Below, one piece after another: positions 1 to 10,640 of a DNA stretch of 64,000 nucleotides. Origin of the DNA: Oasisia sp. SBJ-2009 (taxonomy: Eukaryota > Annelida > Polychaeta > Sabellida > Siboglinidae); the NCBI GenBank assembly GCA_964017155.1, contig OZ024865.1:45040696-45104695 (forward strand). The letters are read 5' to 3'. Position numbers and translations under genes: made by a program. Numbering within the stretch: the first letter of the stretch is position 1; every line of letters starts with the position of its first letter. Under the pieces are notes generated by a model. That model was not told the DNA's origin, did no database searches, and saw only the letters and a program-made list of their open reading frames with translations.

Positions 1-23
1 CACAAAGTACACATGTGTCTTAC

Positions 24-78
24 CTTCTGCAGCATATATAGCAGCTAGCGCCAGCAACGCGATGAAATACTTCGCCAT
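24..78 (-). CDS. Secreted Cys/Tyr/Arg-rich protein, copy 0, signal-peptide exon only (cut by window edge)
   Basis: This is the 5' end of a family member whose later exons lie beyond position 1. The ATG is at 78-76 on the minus strand in a good context (ACACC before ATGG). The exon encodes 18 codons plus one base of a hydrophobic leader ([13 protein letters not shown]...) identical to the other copies, then a GTAAG donor at 23-19. A non-coding first exon ends at 426 with its own GTAAG donor, and a TATA box lies at 497-503. It forms a divergent pair with copy A at 5877. Whether the remaining exons are intact cannot be seen. Confidence 0.8.
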
Positions 79-496
79 GGTGTCTATATGTGTCAGAAAA
101 ATGCGAAATGTTATTAAAATATCAATTATGCACAAACAACACACGTAGGAATACAGTTAAGTGTGGTCGTCATGTCAGCTTACGTAATATATTCTATAAT
201 ATAATAGGCCCACTAATTACATTTCTTTAATTGTTGATACGGTGTATCATTTGTAGAAGAAATATGCTTACATCCTGTCAGAAATTGTTTGTACACATGT
301 ATTATAATTAAATATTGTGTAACGTATGTTGTCATACGAACTTCATTATGAGGTTTCAAAAAGATGGTCGCATTACAGATCTGTAGCAATTCTAAAATAA
401 AACCCTCCAGAAAAGTCTAACTTACCGAGCAGACCAGGTGTGACCCACAGTTCTTCGACTGATGCCAGTGGTGAAGTTATCTGGAAATGAACCAGT

Positions 497-541
497 ATTT
501 ATACAACTGCGTCTAAATCAATCATGTCTCGGTTCACGTCA
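497..541 (-). promoter_or_regulatory. TATA box and CRE-like site of copy 0
   Basis: Read on the minus strand, TATAAAT lies at 503-497, with a TGACGT motif at 541-536 about 30 bp upstream. The same pair of motifs is mirrored upstream of copy A. The transcription start is inferred to lie about 30 bp downstream of the TATA box; the non-coding exon ends at 426. Confidence 0.6.
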
Positions 542-1815
542 TAGTTCTGCATTCTTGCTGACACAAAGGGGTGTTCTTGTAAGTAAACATGTTTGAAACA
601 TAACCCACTGTAAAATAAAGATGTTCGTTTTCTGTGTTTTGTTTTTCAAACAACATCCACATTTTAAAAAGTAGACACATCGCAGCTTAGGAAACTGGTT
701 TATGCGATACGCCAATCAAACCCTACCTACCTCAACCTCCTCAATTAGTGCTTCGTTTCTACATCACGCCACTTGACGCAAAACCTATATAACTCATAAA
801 ACATATGTCGGTTGTATTCAGAGTTGAATAATTACACGGCGACATTCTGAAGAAGAATGTGACGCAGGCGTCCACTGCCAACTGGCTACAGACACGCAAA
901 GCCTACGTAAGCGTCATTATTATTGATACGCAGGAATTGTTTTGCCTGTCAAACGTGGCGTCCTGTCAAATGTGGCGTGATTCGCGTTGTGCAGAAATTG
1001 AATGACATTTCTTAGACGTTTTTCCAGGGTTGACACATCGGTGGCAGTGAATATCCTGTTGTGTGACTGATGGTGATGTAACTAGAGGGTGATACGCACA
1101 CTAAATTCTTCAGCCGTCTCTCACCTATGTAGCAGGACAGTGGTATTGCCGTCTAGATTCGCCTTTCACAAGGAGAACGGCGAAATGTCGAATACCGAAA
1201 ATAGTATCAATTATGATCGATAATGAATATGGTCCATCACAGTGTATCGTAGCGTTATATTGGAGATGTATAAATGGTAGTGTTTTTCTGAGTGCTAGAT
1301 GACAAACCACTTTGGCTGCGTATCCCACAAAGGATTACTCATCAAACGGCGTGATATATTGTACGCGTACACGACATCAAAATCGTATATTTCTTTAGCG
1401 GTTTGGGAAAGTGAACGACGCTCTGTGTTTGCTTGATTCCAATTGTTATAGCATAGCAATGTTTTCTAGTTCGTATTGCTATTATATATGGCGCCGATGC
1501 ATGGGCAATCCATTGACGTATCATCAATCAAGTACGACATTAAGACACACTGGTTGTTTTTGCTGTCTAGTTTTCTGCCGACTGTCGGGTCGTCATAAAA
1601 CGTACCTGTAGCCTGTGGTGTAGAATCAATTTGTCAGGTGATCACTAATGTCTGCAATACATGACTAAAGACTGTATATTTTGTTGGCGTGTTAGCTGTC
1701 TAAAATCATGGACACGAACGGCTGCTATCGGTGACCATTAAAGTAAATATATTTTGTGTGAACAATACATACAAACGCACTCACCGAACATTAAATGCAA
1801 ATCTACAGGCCTATA

Positions 1816-1818
<3 letters not shown>

Positions 1819-1904
<86 letters not shown>
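1819..1904. repeat. (AT)n microsatellite
   Basis: Uninterrupted TA dinucleotide run of about 86 bp in the left arm of P0. Its mirror partner is the interrupted AT run at 4301-4370. Confidence 0.95.
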
Positions 1905-1905
<1 letters not shown>

Positions 1906-2331
1906 CTATATAACTATATTAGATAACGTAAATAATATCGCACATACGAGTAACATTACATAAGCACACACACCCATATATGAACAGACAATGAGCAGTG
2001 TTGAAGAAAATCAATATGCAACAGTTGTACGGGAGGATGGTTATGTAATGTGAGGGCATGTCTCTTACCTAAGAAAAATGTGGTGCATACCGATACCAAA
2101 TTTGTACATTTCTGAATTGGTTCGAGAAAAAGCGAACTATTCGTGTAATAGAACGTTAACTGAGCAATCGTTTGACATCGTAATCAATCAAAGATGACAT
2201 AAACACGAAACGGTTTGTGTTTTTGTATTCTGGTTCTCGGGCGGTCGTCGCTTCGTCATAAAAACGAACCATAGTAGCCCATGGTGTAGGGTAATCAGTC
2301 AAGGGTAAAGTAATGTGTAAAAACACGGCTA

Positions 2332-3902
2332 TTAAAATCATCATTAAAAACATTTTCAGGTCGGCTAGTAATGGCCATGTATTTTAATTTGATTTAATCA
2401 ATTAATGTATTTATTTATTTTATAACAATGGTGATATAAAGTATGTTTTAAATTAATTTCGTAGGTTTCTAGAGATGTTATTGTAATTGTTAACAAGATA
2501 TGCTAATATTGTACTTTGATATGATATTGTTTGGAATTGTTGATTTTAGTGTGAATATAAATGTACAATCCAACAGCAAAGTTGCCACATAATAAATGTA
2601 TCTACCTTATCTTATCTATCTCCTCAGGTACTTTGCCGTCTTTCATGCTGGCGATTGCTCTAGCCATCTCATTCATGGTTGGCATCTCATCGGGGTTTGT
2701 CAGAGGTCTCCAATCCATATGTTGATTTCAAGTCAACAGGTCCCTTCTTGGGTCCCCATGTTTCCTTCAGTCCATTGTAGAAGCCCTTTATGTTGAGTCT
2801 GTCAGCAGTTGTGTTCATAAAATACAGATACGGGATTCTATAAGTTTACAGTCTGGGCATTTTTGTTCAATTTAGCCCGCATGATGTCAAAGAAGACGTA
2901 TAAGTTTGTTTTTGCGGTTAAGGACTGCACTATATCACATCGTTTCGTAACCAATTCTTTATCGTATGGACATGCAAAGACGATATTATGAACATATCGT
3001 GTTCTTGTTTGTTTGTTTTTATGTTTGTGCATGGGTCGGTACGTCATAACATATATGACGTGTGTAAAACGTGAATATCGAAGTGTATATTTTTGTTGAA
3101 GAGTTAGCTGTAACATATATCGTACTGAAATATAACATATTCCACACACAAAACGCAAGTATCTTATGAAAAACATATTGTATACACAAATACAATCTTA
3201 CCAAACCGCACGCATATAATCACGCGTAAAGACAGACCCACATGAATACATAAAACATACAGACATAAAGTAAATAAGCGTTGTGTAATAAGTGATATTT
3301 GAGTATATTTTCCAACGTATTTGATACTTGGAAAATTACAGGCTTCATGATAGGTAGAGTATATATCAGCCAGTCAAGTTCGCTTCGACGACGACAAACA
3401 ATATGCGTTAGCACACGCGAATATGAACAAGTCAACGAGAAAAGTGATGGTAGAAAACGACACACTAATATACTCCTACACCAATCAGATATAAATCATT
3501 GAAACCAAGACATACTTGGGAATGCGGTACACAGAAGATACATAACAATTAAGACCCGGATATTCTAAGACGAATCACAGCCGACTAAAGAGCGATAATC
3601 ACCAACGCAACTTTATCGATAAGTATACAATTCACGCGTTCTTACAGCAGGGAGAATCGGCGTGAAAACATGGACACTTTCCAGCACGCACATAAAAGGT
3701 TAGCAGCGGTCCAAGCAAAATGGTAAAAAAAGTATGTTCAATGTAAATTATCTAGACAGAAAAGAAAATATACGGGTAATTGAAAAACTGAGGAATAGGT
3801 CCGTGCGTGCCTGTGTCTTTCAATATAATGGTCAATGTTTGCAGCGGTTCGTGTCTGTGAGATATTAGACAGCTAACACGCCAACAAAATGTATTGTATT
3901 AC
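2332..3902. other. Palindrome P0 central spacer, no intact gene
   Basis: This stretch separates the arms of P0 and has no inverted partner in P0. It recurs, mostly in the same orientation, at 28136-29754 and 54784-56344. Much of 2840-3850 also recurs in inverted orientation at about 18080-19990. It holds a reverse transcriptase relic at 2590-2830 and otherwise only short ORFs without recognisable motifs. Confidence 0.7.
2590..2830 (-). pseudogene. Non-LTR reverse transcriptase relic at palindrome centre
   Basis: On the minus strand, one frame reads NIKGFYNGLKETWGPKKGPV and then LKSTYGLETSDKP. After a frame change and an apparent internal deletion it continues DEMPTMNEMARAIASMKDGK. This matches the linker and start of the RT domain (the ...A-I-x-x-L-K-x-G-K-x-P-G region) of endonuclease/RT non-LTR retrotransposons. 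It is a short fragment with a TGA and lost frame, so it is non-functional. It lies within 300 bp of the P0 centre and recurs at the centres of P1 and P2. Confidence 0.6.
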
Positions 3903-4300
3903 AGCCTTGTTTTTACACATTAATTTTCCCTTGATTGATTACCCTACGCCATGGGCTACTATGGCTTGTTTTACGACGAAGCGACGACCGCCCGAGAACC
4001 AGAATACAAAAACACAAACCGTTTCGTGTTTATGTAATCTTTGATTGAGTATGATGTCAAACAATTGTTCAGTCAACGTTCTATTACACGAATAGTTCGC
4101 TTTTTCTCGAACCGCTTCAGAAATATACAATTTGGTAACGGCATAAACCACGTTTTTCTTAGGCAAGAGACATGCCCTCACATTACATAGCCATCCTCCC
4201 GTACAACTGTTGCATATAAATTTTCTTCAACAATGCTCATTGTCTGTTAATATATATGTGTGTGCTTATGTACTTTTACCCATATGTGCGATATTTAACT

Positions 4301-4316
4301 AATATATATATACTAA

Positions 4317-4370
<54 letters not shown>
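4301..4370. repeat. (AT)n microsatellite, interrupted
   Basis: TA-rich run in the right arm of P0; orthologous runs occur at 30151-30229 and 56736-56824. Confidence 0.9.
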
Positions 4371-4376
<6 letters not shown>

Positions 4377-5404
4377 CAATTATACCTACATTTTTGCGAG
4401 TTTATTCAATTCAGCGTGTTTATGTGTAGGCCTGTAGATTTGCATTTTATGTTCGGTGAGTGTGTGTGTATGTATGTTTGTTCTCACAATATATATATTT
4501 ACTTTAATGGTGAGCGATAACAGCCGTTCGTGTCCATGATTTTAGACAGCTAACACGCCAACAAAATATACAGTATTTAGTCGTGTTTTGCACACATTAG
4601 TGATCACCTGACAAATTGATTCTACACCACAGGCTACAGGTACGTTTAATGACGAAACGACAGTCGGCAGAAAACTAGACAGCAAAAACAACCAGTGTGT
4701 CTTAATGTCGTACTTGATTGATGATATGTCAATGGATTGCTCATGCATCGGCGCCATATATTGGTATCGGTATTGGACAATTCGCCTTTCGCCTTGTGAA
4801 GATGAATCTGGACGGCAATGCCACTGTCCTGCTACATGGGTGAGAGACGGCTGAGGGATTGAGAGCGCGTATCACCCTCTAGTTACATAGCCGTCAGTCA
4901 CACAACAGGATGGCCACTGCCACCGATGTGTCAACCCTGGAAAAAACGTCTACGAAATGTCATTAAATGTTTCCACAACGCGAATCACGCCATGTTTGTC
5001 AGGCAAAACAATTCCTGCGTATCAATAATAATGACGCTTACGTAGGCTTTGCGTGCATTTAGCTAATTGGGACTGGATGCCTGCGTCACATTCTTCTTCA
5101 GAATGTCGCCGTGTAACTGTTCAACTCTGAACACAACTGACGTATGATTTATGAGTTATACATTTCTCCTCCGATGGCGTGACGTGCAAAAGAGGCATTA
5201 ATTGAGGAGGTTGAGGTAGGTAGGGTTTATTTAGTGTATCGCATAATGTAGTTTCCTAAACGGCGATGTGTCTACTTTAGACAACATGGATGTTGTTTGA
5301 AAAACAAAACACAACAGACGAACATCTTTATTTTACAGGGTGTTATGTTTCAAATATGTCTACCTGAAACAACACCCCTTTGTGCCAGCAAGAAGGCAGA
5401 ACTA

Positions 5405-5521
5405 TGACGTGGACCGAGACATGATTGATTTTAGACGCAGTGGTATAAATACTGGTTCATTTCCAAATACCTTCACCACTGGCATTCGTTGAAGAACTGT
5501 GGGTCACACCTTGTCTGCTCG
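5405..5521 (+). promoter_or_regulatory. Promoter and non-coding first exon of copy A
   Basis: TGACGT at 5405-5410 lies about 35 bp upstream of TATAAAT at 5444-5450. A non-coding exon, inferred to start near 5475, ends at 5521 before a GTAAGTTAG donor. The segment is conserved at the same distance from the ATG in copies D and H, and mirrored in 0, C and G. The start site is inferred from TATA spacing; no transcript evidence is available here. Confidence 0.65.
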
Positions 5522-5876
5522 GTAAGTTAGACTTTTCTGAAGGGTTTTATTATATAACTGGTTTAGATTTTTAATGTGCTAATGCGACCATTATTTTGAA
5601 ACCTCATTATTAAGTTCATATGACAAAATATGTTGCAAATTATTCAAGTATAATGCATGTGTACAAATAATTTCTGACAGAATTTAAGCCTATTTCTACT
5701 ACAAATGATACACCGTATAATTAATTAAACATATATAATTAGTGGGCCTATTATATTATAGAATATATTACGTTAGCTGACAAAACGACCACACTTATTT
5801 GAATTCTTACGTGTGTTGTTTTCGCATATTGGATATTTTAATAAGATTTCGCATTTTTCTGACACATACAGACACC

Positions 5877-5950
5877 ATGGCGAAGTATTTCATCGCGTTG
5901 TTGGCGCTAGCTGCTATATATGCTGCAGAAGGTAAGACACATGTGTACTT

Positions 5951-6044
<94 letters not shown>

Positions 6045-7561
6045 ATTTGTGTGCGCGTGTGTGCGTGTGAATATATTAGATGTACCTCCATGAACGTCTG
6101 CCTGTCCATGTACGAGCATTGATGTTTCTGTAACTACATATGTATGCGAGTGTGTGTATCCAATATTTTTGTGCCAGGCTGTGGTGAAACAGTGTTACTA
6201 CGGCACACGTGAGCTGGTGTCTAAGAATGGCATTCTAAAAAGCACAACTACAAATATATTTTTTCTTCTTCCAGGACATCGGTACGATGGCTGCTGGAAC
6301 GGCTACGACTACGATTGCTGCACGCACCGTCGGCCCAACCTTTACTACCCGTCTCTGGTGAAGCCTTTCCCCTACTACTACAGATGCATCAACAGGAGAG
6401 TTGTGTACGGCCGTTGTGGCGCCAACCAGTGCGTCACCGAGTCTGGAAGTTGTGGTAAGTCTGATAAAGAGATAATATCAAACTGACTCATTTCGTCGAC
6501 TTTGTGTCTATAGTGTGGCAACATTATTTGTAAGTTAGTTTTTAATATTATAATGCCCCTTTGTAGTGGAATGTTCCACGTTTCAGTGAAAATAGTTGAT
6601 TTTCCTTATACGATATAACACTTAAATATTTTTTATGTCGCGCATCTCAGCTCGAATCCTCCAGGACATAAGACCTATAACATTATTAATAATATTACTA
6701 TTATTCAGGTACCATATTGAGCGTGACGTACAGGAACAAATACATGGTGTTTTATGTAGTGGCATTCGTCCAATTAACTGTATTTGTTATGTATTGCGTT
6801 ACTAAGACAGAAAGCTCACCATTTTAAATTACAAGGAACTTGTCAAGTTCATGAATGTAATTGAAATATGTTATCAATGGCTCCTTAAAGTTAAATTCAT
6901 GGCGTCATTTGTAGTTAAGGAGAGTGGCATATATCGGTGCGCTATAATAATTTTTCTCCACCATTGTGTGTTTCAGGAGCATGTCGGGATCGCTGCAGCT
7001 ACACCCGAAGTGTCTACTCTTACTACTCGAGCTACTTCTCCGGTCGATACTACTACCAGTGTAACCGTGGATCAATGTACTACCGCTCGTGTGGACTGAA
7101 CCAGTCGTACTATCCGGGACTCGGCCGTTGTGGTTAGTTTACAAGTTATACATGTTCATAAAGCAGTAATTGGAAACATCTTAATATAGACTATCGATGA
7201 ACCTGAAATGTGATATAAAGAACATATTATATTCCTAGTAATTATGTCATATGTATGCCACACTACGTATGCACGATAATCACTTAATTATCATGAAACA
7301 TATGCTACTTGTCAATATCATGTTCTTATGTAATTGTTGTCAGATAATGTATGGAAATTGTGTTCCGCAGGCTGCAGAGAGTCTTACTGTGAGAGGTACA
7401 ACGGCTGGCAGGCGACCGTTTGCAACGGTTGCGGAAGCTACGTCTACTGCAGATATGGCCGACCCATTCGCTACAGGAGATGCCCCTGGAACAGACGCCA
7501 CTACGACTGCCATCACCGTCGTTGTGTCAGCAGGTGCAACAGCTGCTGTGGCGAACGATAA
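5877..7561 (+). CDS. Secreted Cys/Tyr/Arg-rich protein with three chitin-binding-like modules, copy A
   Basis: This is a spliced gene with coding exons 5877-5931, 6275-6454, 6977-7132 and 7371-7561. All introns are phase 1 with GT-AG ends, and the protein has 193 residues. Exon 2 starts at 5872, so the ATG is five bases in and in good Kozak context. Residues 1-18 are a signal peptide, so the product should be secreted. The mature chain has by my count about 23 Cys, 28 Tyr and 27 Arg and few acidic residues. Each of the three later exons holds one module with the spacing Y-x-Y-x(0,1)-C-x(9,10)-C-x(11-13)-C, e.g. [43 protein letters not shown]. This recalls the second half of a peritrophin-A/CBM14 chitin-binding fold. 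That assignment is inference; the first-half cysteines do not fit the family well. Exon 3 carries GAN where D and H have AAH. The true function is unknown; a structural extracellular-matrix role would fit the composition. Confidence 0.85.
5951..6044. repeat. (TG)n(TA)n microsatellite in intron 2 of copy A
   Basis: A short TG run followed by a long TA run starts about 20 bp after the signal-peptide exon. The same position in the other complete copies also carries a microsatellite. Confidence 0.95.
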
Positions 7562-7575
7562 GCAAGTAGCGTAAG
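7562..7575 (+). other. Copy A 3' UTR part of exon 5, ending at a post-stop splice donor
   Basis: Fourteen bases separate the TAA (7559-7561) from a GTAAT donor at 7576. The same AAG/GTAATTTGCTAAG context follows the stop codon in all five complete copies. It implies a spliced 3' UTR joined to the exon at 8242. The alternative donor GTAAG at 7571 is possible. Confidence 0.5.
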
Positions 7576-7975
7576 GTAATTTGCTAAGTTTTATTTTGTG
7601 TTATTCTTATCTCTCTATTGTTGCTTAAGCAGGCAAGACACATCATGATCATTGATCAGAATGCTGGTTTTGTTTCCGCCACTGAGTAATACTTCGCTAC
7701 ATAAAAATGTGACTTTTTCTTATATGTGGAATCAGCGTTAATTTTACCATATTTATATCATCATAGCGCACTGTTTACCCTACTCCCATCCTGTTTGGGA
7801 TTGCATTTTGGTGTACAGTTTCTCCTAAACATGGATTGGTTGCTGGATTATATTAAACTAGTGTAACACATAGAAACAGCTAATATGCTACTTACATTTA
7901 ATTGAAGTTGGTTTTACGTCGGCGGTTACTGGATTTATTGTTGGTGTTCACGGACAATTGCACGATTACATCGTT

Positions 7976-8181
<206 letters not shown>

Positions 8182-8241
8182 AGTAGTTATACATGTGGAC
8201 TGTGTAATCATCGTATATGTGATTTACGTTTTTGTTTGCAG

Positions 8242-8395
8242 GAGTGTTCAAGGATGTTCGAAAACAAACTTGGAACACACGTACGCCTGCGGATGTACAT
8301 TTTGAAGATCATGTATCTACAACTTAGATTGTAACCAGCAGGATTATGTTAACTTCTCGCTACAATAAAATTGAAAATGTTATCTTTGTTTGAAT
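8242..8395 (+). other. Copy A terminal 3' UTR exon with polyadenylation signal
   Basis: The exon begins after a pyrimidine-rich TTTTTGTTTGCAG acceptor and contains AATAAA at 8364-8369. A GT/T-rich stretch follows. The block is conserved at the equivalent place in C, D, G and H. The cleavage site is approximate. Confidence 0.6.
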
Positions 8396-8875
8396 ATTGC
8401 TTTATTCGTTAGATGAATGAAGACATTTTCGAAAATGTCACGTTATATTTCAAAACAACATGTATTATAACACGCGTTGACCATTCAAGCCTACTTTCAC
8501 TCAACCTTTTATATAATGATTTACATTGTAGCAAAATTGATGCAATGGTCGCGGGTACGACACATATATGTTAACATAAATGTGTATAAGTAAATATAAG
8601 TAAATTAATATACATATATATTTGTTCAGAGTATACATATATGCAACACTAGATGAAGATATATCATAGCTATGTCATTGCCACACGTCAAAATGTTACG
8701 CAGTAACTACGCTGTGTGCATATTGTAGAAGGAAGATAAGCCTTTATCTGTATGCCCAGTCATCATAATGTATACTCATAGTTATTGTTTTGATATCTAC
8801 TTCATGGTAAACATAGTGTGACTTCGTTTGATTCAAGTGGCCGGACAACCTTTTGTCAGATATGTTTGAGATATT

Positions 8876-9043
8876 ACGGAAGCCCGTTAGTGCCATGGTG
8901 AATATAAATGTTTCTGACCGCCGCTATTTAATTATCTGGCGGCTGCCACTTAACTATGTCGCGGCCGACTAATTGGCGGCCGCCAGATAATTAAGTGGCG
9001 GCTGTCAGAAAAAACGTTCACCGTCGCACCAACGGGCTTCCGT
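8876..9043. mobile_element. Foldback (MITE-like) element downstream of copy A
   Basis: Imperfect inverted termini begin ACGGAAGCCCGTTRGTGC on both sides. An internal palindrome is built from GGCGGC, GCGGCCG and AATTATCTGGCGG blocks. It encodes nothing. A shorter version sits at 61353-61440, and the version at 34662-38334 is interrupted by a retrotransposon. A clear target-site duplication is not visible. Confidence 0.65.
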
Positions 9044-9334
9044 AAGATAGCGCTACATTAACTGTGACTCAATCGAACAGTTTTGTTTACGTGATTGCTC
9101 TCGCATAATTCAATCGAATAGTTTCGCTACAATGCACCTGGTGATTACCAGTTAATGATCTCGCATTTATTTTGTAAGAATATAGATTGCCGTATAAAAC
9201 ACATCTGATGGGAACACATTTTCAAATGTGTTTATTTAATAACCACGTAACAATTAAGCTGCATCAAAAATCAAACGAGGAAAGGAAACTGACGAGCTCA
9301 GAGAATAACTCCAAGTTACCGTAACAAATGCAAG

Positions 9335-9605
9335 GCGGATTAATCCGTTGTATAATGGTATCACATCCAACAAGAAGATGGAGAAGAGCGTGGGGGCCAG
9401 TTAACAACCTTGCTTGACCCCATTTGTAACACTGAATGATTCCGAGACTTCCCCTCCAACACTAACATTCGCTCTCATTCCGGTATGTAGAGCTTCGATC
9501 GTAGTTGTGAACTTCTTTGGGCATCAACACTTCTTCAGTAGCTGCCATATCCCGGTCCTCACAACTGTATCGAACGCCTTACTGAAGTCAGAACCAGCGA
9601 GGACG
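9335..9605 (-). pseudogene. Reverse transcriptase relic, C-terminal part
   Basis: On the minus strand the frame includes DFSKAFDTVVRTGIWQLLKK, the Ser/Lys-Ala-Phe-Asp block of non-LTR reverse transcriptases, then SFSVTNGVKQGC, followed by a stop where the family continues with LAPTLFSIFL. Homology to the RT relic at 21590-22380 begins abruptly at GACTTCAG (9589), which is also where palindrome homology ends. It is non-functional. Confidence 0.7.
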
Positions 9606-9984
9606 GCAAGCACCCTGGATGTAACCACCCTACGGTCGGTGTAGGGTAAAATGTCATGAAAGAAATGACTACATACCATAACGTTGTAACCAAAATAGCT
9701 AGATAATAGTCAGTTAATATACAATTGCCGAATACTGGAAACAACTAGACGTTCTACAAGGCTACTCTATGCATGAGTACCCATACTACTAAAAAGGTTG
9801 GGTATTTGTGTACGGGTAATATTCGAGCAGTAATTTCAGGAATGCTGGAAGCCTTATGAAGTGGTGGATATACTGTTCCACTGAACAGGTCTGCTAGCGA
9901 GTAAATTGTAAAGCATCAGAGATATTCTTGGTGGCGGTATAGCGTATTACATAATAACTTATCAATTTTTTTTTGTTTTTAAAG

Positions 9985-10640
9985 GAGCATGCACGGATGG
10001 CTGCTGCTACACCCGCAGTACCTATTCTTACTACTCGAGCTCCTTCTCCGGTCGCTACTACTACCAATGTAACCGTGGATCAATGTACTACCGCTCGTGT
10101 AGATTTAACCAGTCGTACTACCCGGGACTCGGCCGCAGCGGTTCGTGTACAATCCATATGTATTCATAAACAATATTAATGATAGAACACAAGGTCCCAC
10201 ATACTGATACCGTTTGTCGTTAGACTGATTAATTGACCATGTTCCTTAAAATATTTGCGTAACATATTTGAGTTCTGACAATCAATTATATTCTGATTAC
10301 AACGCTTGTGTTAATTACTTGGTGATATATCCTCGTATCTATTTCGTTTTATATGCAGCCGAGAAAGTAACTTTCTTATTAATCGACGAATGTGTTATTG
10401 TTATATGCCCAATGGCAATTAGGATTCATACGCATACTGTATTCCGCAGGTTGCTGAGGGACCTACTGTGAGAGGTACAGCAGCTAGCAGGCGATCGTCT
10501 GCAACGAATGCGGAAGTTACGTCTACTGCAGATATGGACGCCCCATTCGCTACAGGAGATGCCCCTGGAACAGACGCCACTACGACTTTCATCGCCATCG
10601 TTGTGTCAGCCGGTGCAACGGCTGCTGTGACGATCGATAA
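9985..10640 (+). pseudogene. Pseudogene B: exon 4 and exon 5 relics of the secreted protein
   Basis: The exon-4-like piece is 9985-10140 (156 nt, open) after an AAAG acceptor. The exon-5-like piece is 10450-10640 (191 nt) after CCGCAG. Both keep the family length. Exon 5 has in-frame stops early on: TGA replaces an AGA codon and TAG replaces the Trp codon of NGWQ. The last exon-4 Cys is Ser and the donor is GTTCGT rather than GTTAGT. No signal-peptide or exon-3 homologue is found upstream; an RT relic lies there instead. It is dead unless exon 4 alone is used. Confidence 0.8.

Larger units (their letters stand above)
1..2331. repeat. Palindrome P0, left arm (truncated)
   Basis: The sequence is the reverse complement, with scattered differences and indels, of roughly 3903-6000. 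Anchors include the GACATTCTGAAGAAGAATG block near 840 facing its complement near 5095, and the GTTCTCGGGCGGTCGTCGC block near 2230 facing its complement near 3975. Apart from copy 0 exons 1 and 2 I see no gene in this arm. The short ORFs between 1125 and 2353 look fortuitous. Confidence 0.85.

Noticed and set aside
1731..1913. Poly-Ile-Tyr ORFs over TA runs (also near 5799, 8030, 23222, 27534, 30022, 49832, 52150, 56606, 60216)
   Set aside because: They are translations of (AT)n microsatellites, open because TATATA has no stop; no gene structure supports them.
2596..2796. 66-codon plus-strand ORF at the palindrome centre
   Set aside because: It is the antisense of the RT relic, which explains the sequence better.
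3939..4181. 80-codon minus ORF (MRACLLPKKN...), repeated at 29789 and 56373
   Set aside because: It persists only because its whole palindrome arm is duplicated. It overlaps the dispersed repeat, and the mirror copy is broken.
7251..7574. Alternative frame across exon 5 rich in Ala and Thr (also at 24190, 33118, 50788, 59731)
   Set aside because: It overlaps exon 5 in another frame, reads through intron sequence and lacks splice support. The Cys-rich frame joins in phase to the other exons.
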